Shown piece by piece: positions 44,994-54,508 of a DNA stretch of 64,000 nt. The translations under genes and the position numbers were made by a program. The first letter of the stretch is position 1. Each line of letters begins with the position of its first letter. This DNA comes from Shewanella piezotolerans WP3 (GTDB lineage Bacteria; Pseudomonadota; Gammaproteobacteria; Enterobacterales; Shewanellaceae). The notes under the pieces are model-generated. The model was not told the DNA's origin, did not search any database, and worked only from the letters and a program-made list of their open reading frames with translations. The stretch is taken from contig NC_011566.1 of NCBI RefSeq assembly GCF_000014885.1, positions 4,276,501 to 4,340,500 of the forward strand. Direction: 5' to 3'.

Positions 44994-45974
44994 ATGCAAA
45001 ATATAACTATTGAAAATCTAGACATACTTAGCATCAGTATTCTCGTTAATTTATATGAGCAGCATTCAGCAACATACGTTGCAAAGAAAATGAATATTCC
45101 AGCACCAAAAGTAAGTCGCTGCTTACAAAATGCGAGAGTCATATTCAATAACCCATTATTTATCAGAAAGAAACATGGGCTCGTCCCAAATGAGTTTACC
45201 CAAAAGCTCTACCCTATCGCGAAAGAGCTTTTACAGTGTTCAGAACATTTACAACAGCTATCTACATCGGTAACGGCTTTGAGTAGCAAACAAATCAATA
45301 TATATGCCAGCGATATGTTAGCTCAACACCTTCATCAGCAGCTTAACCAAGCTATTGAGCTGTCTGAAATTCATGTAAGTTATAAGCTACACACTCAATC
45401 AATTAATACCTTTGCCGACATAGAGTCTGGAGTCTTAGATGTTGCTCTTATCACAGAATCGAATCAACAATTACTGCAGTTTTATGCCAATGCATTAGAG
45501 GTAACCCCTTTGCAAAAGCTAAATCACATGTACCTTATAAGTGATGCCTTTCACCCTATTCTAAAACGAGATTTGGATTTAGATACCATTGCTGACTACC
45601 CCTATGTCAGCGCACAAGACTTAGCGACCCCGACCTCAGTTGATCCTTTTATATTTTACTGCCAGCAACATCATATCCAATGTCGACTGGCGAATACCGA
45701 AAACGTTGAAAACCGTCTTAGTTTTCACGACTTGCAGCCTCTTCTAGTACAGACAGATCACTTAGCACTACTGCCCTATAGCAAGGTTTATGATCACAGT
45801 AACCTATTACCTGGTTTACATGTGTGTTGTTTATCTGAAATGGAAACCAACCGACTCTATTTGTCTCAACCTCACCCTACCCTTTATTTAATCAAGGCAA
45901 AATCAAACCGTTCGAGCACGTTAGGCGATATAAGTAAGGCGATTAATCGAATTATTAGCCACGGCCTTCACTAA
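44994..45974 (+). CDS. LysR-type regulator A
   Basis: Transcription factor of 326 aa with N-terminal winged helix (TYVAKKMNIPAPKVSRCLQNARVIFNNPLFIRKKHG, residues about 25-60), in which the second helix fits the LysR HTH pattern, followed by a periplasmic-binding-type effector domain. It is convergent with a second LysR gene. Its targets are not known; the palindrome just upstream is a candidate autoregulatory site. Confidence 0.8.
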   Translation: MQNITIENLDILSISILVNLYEQHSATYVAKKMNIPAPKVSRCLQNARVIFNNPLFIRKKHGLVPNEFTQKLYPIAKELLQCSEHLQQLSTSVTALSSKQINIYASDMLAQHLHQQLNQAIELSEIHVSYKLHTQSINTFADIESGVLDVALITESNQQLLQFYANALEVTPLQKLNHMYLISDAFHPILKRDLDLDTIADYPYVSAQDLATPTSVDPFIFYCQQHHIQCRLANTENVENRLSFHDLQPLLVQTDHLALLPYSKVYDHSNLLPGLHVCCLSEMETNRLYLSQPHPTLYLIKAKSNRSSTLGDISKAINRIISHGLH

Positions 45975-46001
45975 CAATCGATTAGTAAAGGCATTCAAAG
46001 C

Positions 46002-47078
46002 TCACTCAGTGACGCTATTGTTGGCTGTTGCAGTAGTGCGCTGCACGCAGTCAACATTGCAGTTAGTGGGTCTACAGTCATTTTGAGTACAGCAGGCCAT
46101 TAAGGGAGCTGGCGAATTATTAGTGGTGTTTATATTTTCGAAATGACTTTGCATCTCAATCAATTTATCGCCCAATAAGTTTTTCAGACAGTTAACCATT
46201 GGCGGCATGACACTTTGATGACTGTGCAAGTAGTAGCTATCAGATTTTAAAGCTTGAGTCGCTTTCCACGCATGCGAGATATCTAAGAAATCAACGTCCT
46301 TTCTATTTTCGAAATAATAATAAGTCATTGCAGAAACCAAGATGGCAACGTCATCAGTCATACTCACATGATCAACAACCATACGTACACTCGGGCTTTT
46401 AAGTACTACTTTAATATCTATATCTTCAACTTGTGCATACTCCTCAATGCGATGCAACTGATGAGACTGAAGATTAGAGTTTACCAAGGCTATTTTGTAA
46501 TCAAAGATAGCCTTAAGCGGCTCAGAAGCACTAAAAATAGGATGCCCAGTTTTAGCAACAATAAAGAAGTGGCTGATATCACCTATTTTGGTATCGGTTA
46601 CCATGGGGTGATTAACCGGCTCTATAGAGATAGAGCAATCGATTTTCCCTTGGCATAGGCGCTGACTGACAGTCTCAGACCAGGGCTGCACATTGACATA
46701 AACACCACCAGTAACACATCGGCAAGACTGTTGAATACAGTTGAGAACAGCTAACGACCAGTGCTCGTTAGCTGCAAAAGTAAGTTCATAAGGAGCATCT
46801 TTTTTATCTAGCGTCGTTTCAATAATTTTATCAAGTTGCTCTAAGATGGTTCGTACCATTGGTGTGATTTTTAACGCAACCTGGTTAGGTTCAAGCCCAT
46901 ACTTTTGCCTGACAAATAGCTCATCGCCTAACACATCTCTCATCGTTGCCAAGGCACGACTGACTTTTGACTGACTGGTATTGAGCTTTGCAGCTACTGC
47001 ACTGCCATTTTTTAGATCAACGAGCCCAATAAAAACCTGCAGCGTAAAATAATCGAGTCGACTGATTTGCTTCAGCAT
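46002..47078 (-). CDS. LysR-type regulator B with cysteine-rich tail
   Basis: Transcription factor of 358 aa, longer than the usual about 300. The N-terminal HTH is GSAVAAKLNTSQSKVSRALATMRDVLGDELFVR, the rest a typical LysR core. The last about 30 residues (from about 328) contain CCTQNDC and CNVDC, five cysteines in a short tail absent from regulator A and from standard members. It is convergent with regulator A, with 27 bases between stop codons. The tail may bind a metal or sense redox state, but this is inference. Confidence 0.78.
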   Translation of the reverse strand: MLKQISRLDYFTLQVFIGLVDLKNGSAVAAKLNTSQSKVSRALATMRDVLGDELFVRQKYGLEPNQVALKITPMVRTILEQLDKIIETTLDKKDAPYELTFAANEHWSLAVLNCIQQSCRCVTGGVYVNVQPWSETVSQRLCQGKIDCSISIEPVNHPMVTDTKIGDISHFFIVAKTGHPIFSASEPLKAIFDYKIALVNSNLQSHQLHRIEEYAQVEDIDIKVVLKSPSVRMVVDHVSMTDDVAILVSAMTYYYFENRKDVDFLDISHAWKATQALKSDSYYLHSHQSVMPPMVNCLKNLLGDKLIEMQSHFENINTTNNSPAPLMACCTQNDCRPTNCNVDCVQRTTATANNSVTE

Positions 47079-47373
47079 TCGTCTTGTCCTTGTGCTAGCG
47101 CCTTCTATGGATGAATAAACCCAATTGATATGTTAGCAGCAACCAAAATCACAAATTAGATGGCCTAGAAACATGAAATACAAGGATAACTTTTAACATT
47201 GGAACAAAAACAATACTGCGTAACCGGTCACAATAAGACCAACAAAAATAACCATGAACAGGGATAAATGACTCTGTGCCATAAAACATAGCATTAGGAT
47301 AGCCGTAGCTTCGACCAAATAGTCTGGCTATCAAAGCCAGACTATTTCTCACGATGTAAGACGGTTGAGGCGC

Positions 47374-47898
47374 TTACTTCAGTCCTGCCAGCGCTGCAAT
47401 AAGAGAGGCTTTTAATTCTGGGTTTCTAAGGGTTTGCTGCTCCATATCAAAGTTGTCGAAGAAACTAGGAATAGAAAGGCTCCCTTTTACGTCTGCAGCA
47501 AAATACGGCGCAGAACCCGAGGCTGCAGCCAGTACAGATGCTGCTCCGCCAGGGCCAGGTGATGTTGCTAGCAACACCATAGGTTTGTTTTGGAAAACTT
47601 TCATATCGATACGTGAAGTCCAGTCAAACAGATTCTTATAAGCTGCGGTATATGAGCCGTTATGTTCAGCAAAGGAGATGATAATTCCATCGGCTTCACC
47701 TAATTTGGCAAAAAACTGCTGGGCAAGCTCAGGCTGACCTAGCAACTCCTCTCTATCTTGGCTAAAAATAGGCATCTCATAATCGTTTATGTCTAAGATC
47801 TCAACTTCAGCACCCTCTACCAGTGAGGCTGCGTAAATTGCTAACTGTTTGTTGATTGACTTGCTACTGCTGCTGGCTGCAAATGCTAATAGTTTCAT
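47374..47898 (-). CDS. NAD(P)H-dependent FMN reductase family protein
   Basis: Flavodoxin-fold oxidoreductase of 174 aa. The start MKLLAFAASSSSKSINKQLA is the phosphate-binding loop of the FMN site, and SFAEHNGSYTAAYKNLFDW includes the flavin-binding loop. This group includes azoreductase-like, chromate-reducing or quinone-reducing enzymes; the substrate is unknown. It is divergent from a LysR regulator (48073), a common pairing that suggests regulation of this gene. Confidence 0.85.
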   Translation of the reverse strand: MKLLAFAASSSSKSINKQLAIYAASLVEGAEVEILDINDYEMPIFSQDREELLGQPELAQQFFAKLGEADGIIISFAEHNGSYTAAYKNLFDWTSRIDMKVFQNKPMVLLATSPGPGGAASVLAAASGSAPYFAADVKGSLSIPSFFDNFDMEQQTLRNPELKASLIAALAGLK

Positions 47899-48072
47899 AT
47901 TCTGATCCTTTATTCCGTGGTATCTGCAGTTAATCCTGCAGCGTAAAAGCGTTAAATTGTCAGCGTAACTATTAGCAATAAGCTTAAGTATTGAGCGACA
48001 ACTCGATAGGAAGCAGTGTATATTACAACCCAGAAGTAATTAATAACCTAAATTGACAATGACTATTTCCAT
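47899..48072. promoter_or_regulatory. Divergent promoter region, flavin reductase / LysR
   Basis: Gap of 174 bases between divergent starts. It should contain both promoters and the LysR operator, but no clean palindrome stands out. Confidence 0.4.
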
Positions 48073-48969
48073 ATGACTATGAATAAACTTTTTGACGGTG
48101 TAGTGATATTTGCCCAAGTAGTTAAGAGCGGCGGTTTCTCAGCTGCAGCGGATGCATTAGGTCACTCAACCTCATATGTGAGTAAAGAGGTCAATAAACT
48201 GGAAGCTAGACTTGGTGTTAGACTACTCAACCGCACCACGCGCTCAATTGGTTTAACGCCAGAAGGTGACGCCTATTACCAACAATGCCTGCAATTAATC
48301 AGCGATGCAGAGCTAGCTGTAGGTTTGATAACGCAGCACGATGTAAGCCCAAAAGGCGTTCTAAAACTTAGTTGTCCCATCGGTTTTGCTCAGACTCACC
48401 TCAAAGCGATTATCTCTGAATACCTGCAGCTTTACCCTAATGTCAGCCTAGAGTTAGACTTAAGCGATAATCGCACCGATGTGATTGCCGATGGCTATGA
48501 TTTGGCTATAAGAGCATCCTCACAACTGGATGAATCCAGTCTTATCTGCCGTAAATTATACAGCTGTGGCGCTTTCACTGTTGCCTCAAAAGCATATATT
48601 TCCCGTCATGGAAAACCTTATCACCCACGAGAGTTAGCGACTCATAATGGGATCTGCTATTCCAATTTAAAAACCCCCAGCCGTTGGGATTATGTCGACA
48701 AGGATGGTAAACCTTTCTCTGTTGATGTCCGCCCTAAAGTCCTCTGCAATAATGGCCATATGCAGCTTGCTATGACTTTAGAGGGACATGGCGTGGCAAG
48801 GTTGCCACTGTTCTATATGCAAGAAGCTTTACAAGACAATCAGCTCCAAGTGCTATTTGAAGACTTTCCAACAACGACTGTTGATGTGTTTGTGATCTAC
48901 CCCAGCCGCAAACACCTTTCACCAAAGGTCAGAGCATTTATTGATCTGGCAGCAGATCGATTAAGATAA
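48073..48969 (+). CDS. LysR-type regulator C
   Basis: Transcription factor of 298 aa, standard length. The HTH region is GFSAAADALGHSTSYVSKEVNKLEARLGVRLLNRTTRSIGLT, followed by a substrate-binding domain with the LSCPIGFAQTHL entry, as in the CrgA-type group. The start may be at 48073 or 48079 (M at both). It is divergent from the flavin reductase and is its probable regulator. Confidence 0.88.
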   Translation: MTMNKLFDGVVIFAQVVKSGGFSAAADALGHSTSYVSKEVNKLEARLGVRLLNRTTRSIGLTPEGDAYYQQCLQLISDAELAVGLITQHDVSPKGVLKLSCPIGFAQTHLKAIISEYLQLYPNVSLELDLSDNRTDVIADGYDLAIRASSQLDESSLICRKLYSCGAFTVASKAYISRHGKPYHPRELATHNGICYSNLKTPSRWDYVDKDGKPFSVDVRPKVLCNNGHMQLAMTLEGHGVARLPLFYMQEALQDNQLQVLFEDFPTTTVDVFVIYPSRKHLSPKVRAFIDLAADRLR

Positions 48970-48972
48970 GAT

Positions 48973-49010
48973 GTAAATAATAAAGCCGCAAAAGCGGCTT
49001 TATTATTTAC
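48973..49010. terminator. Bidirectional terminator after LysR C
   Basis: GTAAATAATAAAGCCGC and its exact complement form a 17-bp perfect stem with an AAAA loop, between two convergent genes. Confidence 0.9.
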
Positions 49011-49021
49011 ATCAATTAACA

Positions 49022-49792
49022 CTATTTGTCTTTCATCGATAACTCATCAACTAATCGATAAACCGTGTAGGTCGTCGAGTGAAAGTTCTCAGACCAAGCT
49101 TTTAATGCTGCCCCCGCTTTAGCCTCATCACCCATATGAGTCGCTAACGCCTCTGAAAACGACTTATTCGGTGGAGTCATCTCAGCATAATTCTTATAAG
49201 GAATGACTAGGGATAGCTCCCCTTCTCCACCAATAGTATTGCCCCATGACCATAAATAAGGCCACTTCATCGCTTTAGCGTTGTCACTCAGCAGTTTTTT
49301 TCCGTCCGCAATTGATTTAGCTTTGCCCATTTTCGCTTGATAGTTTGTCACGGCAAAATATTTGAAGCCTTTACTATCTTTCGGCCAGTGGCTATTTTTC
49401 ATATCAATACGGCTGTAAAAGTGCTCGTAATGATTTATATACTGCGCCACATTCGCGTACCAATCATCGAGAATTTTGTTATCTGCTTGCCATTTCTGGT
49501 AGCCATCTACATCCTTCCATTTGGTACAGCAGTAACGAATGATATACCTATCCATGCCCGTGCCAATCGCTGGGCGATAAACTTTCCATGCTCGCGGGTC
49601 GCCCTTACTGGCTCGAAACTGGATATGTTTAACAAATGCTTTTTCAAATGCTGCTTGTTGGCCTTGGTGAGGAACCATAACCCATACATCAGCTAACGAA
49701 TCTGGTTTATGGTGAGCCGCTAAAGCTACGTTACTCAAGCTCATCGTCAGCAACCAACTGCCAACAATTATCTTTAATAGAATATTTTTCAT
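49022..49792 (-). CDS. Unknown periplasmic protein, 256 aa
   Basis: Exported protein with signal peptide (MKNILLKIIVGSWLLTMSLSNVALA, cleaved before AHHK). The mature part is rich in aromatic residues and lysines, with WVMVPHQGQQAAFEKAFVKH near the start, and looks like two related alpha/beta halves, suggestive of a dimeric alpha-beta barrel fold (inference). ATG 49792 is taken (AAGGA eight bases upstream) over ATG 49801. No family recognised. It is about 540 bases from the symporter fusion. Confidence 0.65.
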   Translation of the reverse strand: MKNILLKIIVGSWLLTMSLSNVALAAHHKPDSLADVWVMVPHQGQQAAFEKAFVKHIQFRASKGDPRAWKVYRPAIGTGMDRYIIRYCCTKWKDVDGYQKWQADNKILDDWYANVAQYINHYEHFYSRIDMKNSHWPKDSKGFKYFAVTNYQAKMGKAKSIADGKKLLSDNAKAMKWPYLWSWGNTIGGEGELSLVIPYKNYAEMTPPNKSFSEALATHMGDEAKAGAALKAWSENFHSTTYTVYRLVDELSMKDK

Positions 49793-50332
49793 TCCTATCA
49801 TCCTTTCAGTGAGTGAGTCAGCATCAAGGTAATTAAAATAAATAAAGGGGAATTCTGAGTTTAGGAGATGCCAACATAATTACGTTTAAAGCCTAGCAAC
49901 TATTAGCAAACTTGCGAGTTGTCTAGCAACTGCGTCCGCTAAAGGCCATCGTTATTAAGCCATAGTTGTTAACTACACCAATAGAAAAGCTAATCTTAAT
50001 GAGCGGGAACATCTTTCAAAATTCATATAATCAATATTCTAAAACAGAACAATAAACAGCTCACTCTAGTCAATAATGAAAGTTAAGCGGTGAGCAAATC
50101 ACTTTGTTAAGGCTAATCGTAAAAGTTTAAAATATTTACTTTAAAGTTAAATCGTTCTATATCTATAATTAACGACTGACAACGCACATCAGCAAGCACC
50201 CTTGCTAATTTAACGGTAGCTTTATTAGCGTTAAAAATAATTCCAGAATTAACGTTCTCTGTAGCGACTAGTGACGTTTAACATACAGCACTCTATGTTC
50301 AAAAAATTTAGATCAATTAAAAATAATAATGG
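49793..50332. other. 540-base intergenic region
   Basis: AT-rich stretch between divergent genes for the periplasmic protein and the symporter fusion. It contains a direct repeat TAGCAACT twice (about 49896 and 49923) but no convincing operator. Both promoters must lie here. Confidence 0.4.
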
Positions 50333-52510
50333 ATGGAACCTGTGCTAAAAAAAGTACTTTCTATGACCAGCTCAACCCAGATGTTAGTGGCCATGTTTAT
50401 TGGTTTTGCTGTAGGTCTGTTCTTCGGTGAATCCGTGGGTTGGATGGGTACCATAGGAACCAGTGTCATTCTACTGATGCAGATGACCGTTTTGCCCTAT
50501 ATTGTCGTATCTCTTGTAGGTGGTATAGGCAAGCTGCAAAAAAATACCGCTAAGCTTATTTTTAGCCGAACAGGTATTATCATGCTACTGCTTTGGGGTT
50601 TAGGCTTACTGACTGTAGCGCTGATGCCACTGTCCTTTCCAGTCGTTGAGTCTGCGTCTTTCTTTAGCACTAGCAGTATCGAACCCGTTACACCAATAGA
50701 CTATTTTAAACTCTATATTCCCTCAAATCCTTTCGAGTCGATGGCTGATGGTTATGTCCCCGCAATGGTGGTTTTTAGTATCGCAATGGGACTTGCTCTT
50801 ATCGGCATGCAGGGAGAGAACAAACAGCAAATCTTAACCTTTATGCACACCTGCTCCGAAATTTTCTCTCGCATCACTCGCGGTTTAGTGAAAATTTTGC
50901 CTATCGGTATTTTTGCAATGTCGGCGTCTGCTGCAGGGACAATGGGAGTCGATGAATTTGCCAGTATGCAGGTGTATTTAATCAGCTATTTTGTACTGTG
51001 TTTGCTGCTCACTTTCTGGATTTTACCTTGGATTGTCGCCTCTTTAACACCTATCACTTTTGCTCAAGCACTGAGGATCTCAAAAGCGAGCTTAGTCACA
51101 GCATTTGCTACCGGTAACATTTTCATTGTGATCCCCGTTATCGTGGAAGAGTGTAAGCAAATCATGCGTGAGCACGAAAACTTAAGTGAAGATGGTGCTA
51201 CCTTAATAGAAATTTTAGTACCTATCGCCTTTACCTTCCCCAACATAGGTAAGCTAACTGTCATCCTGTTTGTACTGTTTGCAGGTTGGTTCAATGGCAC
51301 CCCTGTAGACGTCAGTAGCATTCCTTCACTATCTATTAGTGGACTTTTATCCTTATTTGGCAGCGTATATGTCGCCATTCCCTTTATGCTGGATTTGGTT
51401 CACTTACCCTCTGACTTGTTCCAGTTATTTGTAATGTCTGGTTTCATCACGGGTAAATTCAACTCTATTGCCGCAGTGATGAATCTATTCGTGCTTACAC
51501 TACTCACCGCAGCATTATTTGAGAAAAGCCTTAAGGTACGAGCACCACAACTGATAAAAATGGGGCTTGGGATCGGTGTCAGCTTAGTGCTTACACTCAT
51601 AGTATGTCGCGTGGGTATGGGACTCTTTATTCACGGCCCTGAAACGACCAGCGGTGTGATTGCTAATATGCAAGTGGCAGATAAGGTTCCCACAAAAGTC
51701 AGTAAGCAGTTCCCAGTTATAGGTACAACGTCACAATCAGCGATTGCTGGTATCACACAAATCCGCAACCGTGGCGTACTCAGGGTCGGTTATATTCCCA
51801 GTAACGTGCCTTTTAGTTATTACAACAATTCAGGGCGACTGGTTGGTTTTGATACCGCAATGGCAACCAAGTTAGCCGAAGATCTCAATGTAAAAGTTGA
51901 GTTCATTCCGTTTAGGAAAAACAAACTCGCGCAAGCCTTGGATGCCGGCTTCTTCGATATTGCCATGTCTGGATTAGCGATGGATATCGAACAGATGGAT
52001 GCGCTAAGTTATGCCGATCCAGTACTCGAGCTAAATCTAGCCATAGCGACCAAAGACCATTTAGTTAACACCTTTAAGAGTAACAAAAAAATTCTCGATA
52101 TGGGGCCGGTAACCATAGCGTATGTAGAGCACAGTGATGCAGTCGAAGACGCGCGATTACAAGCACCCAATGTAAAATTTGTCAAAATTGATGGCTACAA
52201 AGACTTTTTTAGGCAGAAAAAGAACAAGTATGATGCGGTAGTCATTAGCGCCCAAGCAGGCTCTGCTTGGACCTTATTCTTTCCCGGTTACGGCATTGCG
52301 TTACTTGAAGGAAAATCTCGTTATCCCGTCGCTTATGCAGTAGCACAATCAAATCAATCCTTACTCAATTATGTCAACAACTGGCAACGGCTACGCAAAG
52401 TCGATGGTCACCAAGATAAAATCTATAACTATTGGATGCTAGGGCAAGGTGCCGTAGAGCAGAAGCCGCGCTGGTCTATTATTCGTGATGTATTACATTG
52501 GGTGCAATAA
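50333..52510 (+). CDS. Symporter fused to solute-binding domain
   Basis: Fusion protein of 725 aa. Residues about 1-435 are a dicarboxylate/amino acid:cation symporter (SDF/DAACS family) with multiple membrane segments, including PYIVVSLVGGIGKLQ and VTAFATGNIFIVIPV. Residues about 470-720 are a periplasmic type 3 solute-binding domain, with RNRGVLRVGYIPSNVPFSYYNNSGRLVGFD as the ligand-binding start. Fusing a binding domain to a secondary transporter on one chain is unusual; normally these modules belong to different transporter classes. The substrate may be a dicarboxylate or amino acid (inference). No operon partners on the plus strand. Confidence 0.88.
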   Translation: MEPVLKKVLSMTSSTQMLVAMFIGFAVGLFFGESVGWMGTIGTSVILLMQMTVLPYIVVSLVGGIGKLQKNTAKLIFSRTGIIMLLLWGLGLLTVALMPLSFPVVESASFFSTSSIEPVTPIDYFKLYIPSNPFESMADGYVPAMVVFSIAMGLALIGMQGENKQQILTFMHTCSEIFSRITRGLVKILPIGIFAMSASAAGTMGVDEFASMQVYLISYFVLCLLLTFWILPWIVASLTPITFAQALRISKASLVTAFATGNIFIVIPVIVEECKQIMREHENLSEDGATLIEILVPIAFTFPNIGKLTVILFVLFAGWFNGTPVDVSSIPSLSISGLLSLFGSVYVAIPFMLDLVHLPSDLFQLFVMSGFITGKFNSIAAVMNLFVLTLLTAALFEKSLKVRAPQLIKMGLGIGVSLVLTLIVCRVGMGLFIHGPETTSGVIANMQVADKVPTKVSKQFPVIGTTSQSAIAGITQIRNRGVLRVGYIPSNVPFSYYNNSGRLVGFDTAMATKLAEDLNVKVEFIPFRKNKLAQALDAGFFDIAMSGLAMDIEQMDALSYADPVLELNLAIATKDHLVNTFKSNKKILDMGPVTIAYVEHSDAVEDARLQAPNVKFVKIDGYKDFFRQKKNKYDAVVISAQAGSAWTLFFPGYGIALLEGKSRYPVAYAVAQSNQSLLNYVNNWQRLRKVDGHQDKIYNYWMLGQGAVEQKPRWSIIRDVLHWVQ

Positions 52511-52642
52511 CCATTAACAACATAGATTTATATCAACGCTTTGAACCTGTGTCTCAGTTTGACTAATATTCCATCAAAGTCTGTATGTTCAATGCGACTT
52601 TGCAATCGAGGCTAAAGCGGTTAAGTTAAACGCTTATATCCG

Positions 52643-52951
52643 TTATAAAATAAAGCGGACTAGAATAGCTTCAAAAGTTAAACCAAATAGAATAGCAAAA
52701 AATAGCCCAGTAACATGATGACTATAGCGACCGCAAGTCGCGGTCGCTCGATAGAAGTACAGAGGCAGAAACAGATAAATCAGCAATTCGATGATTAATT
52801 TAATCAGAATTAGCTGCGAGTAAAAAGCGTAATCACCTCCCTCCAGCGGCAGGTTAAATACGAGCCCCCAAAGCAGTTGGTAAGCAAGCAGCAAGGGCAA
52901 AACCCATAACCAAAAAGCTTTCCAAAGCGGCGTTTTAATCTGTTGCTTCAA
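52643..52951 (-). CDS. Unknown inner membrane protein, 102 aa
   Basis: Three predicted membrane segments; starts at TTG 52951 with GGTGA about five bases upstream. Family not recognised. It lies 27 bases after rsuA on the same strand. Confidence 0.45.
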   Translation of the reverse strand: MKQQIKTPLWKAFWLWVLPLLLAYQLLWGLVFNLPLEGGDYAFYSQLILIKLIIELLIYLFLPLYFYRATATCGRYSHHVTGLFFAILFGLTFEAILVRFIL

Positions 52952-52978
52952 ATTGTCACCGAAAACATATTTGTACCA

Positions 52979-53665
52979 TCAAAGAAAACCCGCGACTTCT
53001 TGTGGGGAAAGAAAACGCCAATTTCCAAGTACTACATCTAACTGTAAGTCACCAATTTGCTCTCGATGTAATCCGTTGACGCGATTGCCAACTGCGGCAA
53101 ACATGCGCTTTACTTGGTGGTAACGTCCTTCCGTAATCGTCAGCAGCACCTCACGTTCATTAATCACCTTAAGCATTGCTGGAGCAGTCAACTTAGATTC
53201 GTTTTGTAACTGAACGCCCACATTAAATTTTTCAGCCACATCAGCAGCAATAGGGTCACGTAGAGTAACTCGATAGGTTTTAGGGCACAGCTTATCAGGC
53301 CTGATAATCTCAAATGACCAACGACCGTCATCTGTGAGCAACACTAGACCAGAGGTGTCAGCATCTAGGCGCCCTACTATATGCAGATCTTCAGCGCGTT
53401 CAATATCAATACAATGGAATAAACTTGGGTAGTCACCATCAACATTTGAGCTTAAAGTATTGAGCGGTTTGTGCAGCATAATATAACGCGAGGGCCGAGC
53501 AATTAACCGCTCTCCTCTCCAGAGCACGCTGTTATTCTCATGAACTTGAAAACGTGCCTCGGTAACAATGCTGCCGTTAACGCTCACCTCCCCTAACGCT
53601 AGGACTTCTGTAGCAGCACTGCGGGTCAGTTTGGTACTTTTACATAGAAACTTATCAAGGCGCAT
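52979..53665 (-). CDS. rsuA: 16S rRNA pseudouridine-516 synthase RsuA
   Basis: Enzyme that isomerises U516 in 16S rRNA. N-terminal S4 domain (MRLDKFLCKSTKLTRSAATE), followed by the catalytic domain with the active aspartate in VGRLDADTSGLVLLTDDG (about residues 97-114) and the family end motif LHREQIGDLQLD. The length of 228 aa fits RsuA; RluE-type relatives are similar, so U516 specificity is inferred. Confidence 0.9.
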   Translation of the reverse strand: MRLDKFLCKSTKLTRSAATEVLALGEVSVNGSIVTEARFQVHENNSVLWRGERLIARPSRYIMLHKPLNTLSSNVDGDYPSLFHCIDIERAEDLHIVGRLDADTSGLVLLTDDGRWSFEIIRPDKLCPKTYRVTLRDPIAADVAEKFNVGVQLQNESKLTAPAMLKVINEREVLLTITEGRYHQVKRMFAAVGNRVNGLHREQIGDLQLDVVLGNWRFLSPQEVAGFL

Positions 53666-53702
53666 AAAAGATGAGGCTCATCATTCATTAAACAGCAATG
53701 GC

Positions 53703-54233
53703 TTAACAACCATCGGTAAAGTGAGTAACAGTGTACCGCGTCTCAGAGTTCCCGCCCGTACCTCCAGGCTCACTATACCGTAGATAACAGGCTTCATCAT
53801 CACTAGGCAAAGACTCCCCTTGCACGAGGTTATATCCGATCTGTACTCGACTAGAGTTACTTGCGCTATCACAATCACTACCAAAGCAAACCACGATAGA
53901 GTCGTCAATATCAACCATATCAAGGATCCCTAAGCCGCTCTCAGGCCAAGCTTCAGGGTAACCATATTTGAGCTCAAAGATACCAGCAGGGATCTCAACG
54001 AAAGGAGGATTACTCGCAGAACTCCGTGCTTGTTCTGCGGCGCCTTCGATTTGTGCTTTTAAGTAAGTTTCATCTGCAGCAAACTTAATCGCTGCACCAA
54101 TACCATCCAAAGTACTGATCTTTGCATCACGGGAGAGGTTAATAAATTTTGGTGCCGCCACAACAGCAAGAATACCGAGTATAATGATAACCACAACCAG
54201 CTCAATCAACGTAAATCCCTTTTGTTTACTCAT
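53703..54233 (-). CDS. Type IV prepilin, third in window
   Basis: Prepilin of 176 aa with a short leader MSKQKG and FTLIELVVVIIILGILAVVAAPKFINL, cleavage after G6. The C-terminal domain has several cysteines (VVCFGSDC, DEACY, FTDGC), more than the two pilins at the window start. It shares the MSHA-like helix and is again an orphan without assembly genes beside it. It lies 37 bases upstream of rsuA on the same strand. Confidence 0.8.
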   Translation of the reverse strand: MSKQKGFTLIELVVVIIILGILAVVAAPKFINLSRDAKISTLDGIGAAIKFAADETYLKAQIEGAAEQARSSASNPPFVEIPAGIFELKYGYPEAWPESGLGILDMVDIDDSIVVCFGSDCDSASNSSRVQIGYNLVQGESLPSDDEACYLRYSEPGGTGGNSETRYTVTHFTDGC

Positions 54234-54508
54234 ACTTTATCCATCCTAAAAGTTATTTAATTTGGCTATCTTGCTGATCGTTTTTACTATTCTAACGGCT
54301 AGTTAAACACAATACAGCAAAGGGTTGATAGCGTTATGGTAGCTGATAGCATTTTAAAGTGCTGCACCTTATTGGGTTATAGAGCATTGGGCTAATGGTT
54401 ATCTAGCGCAGAACCTATCAAGCAAATACGATTTCAGGCATAATAGCGCTCGAAAAAATGGATAATAAAGCTCCCTAATACTTTGTCGTAAACGCTTAGG
54501 AACCCTAC

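Noticed and set aside
47149..47352. 67-codon frame on the minus strand
   Set aside because: No ribosome site and unusual composition in an intergenic gap; not supported as a gene.
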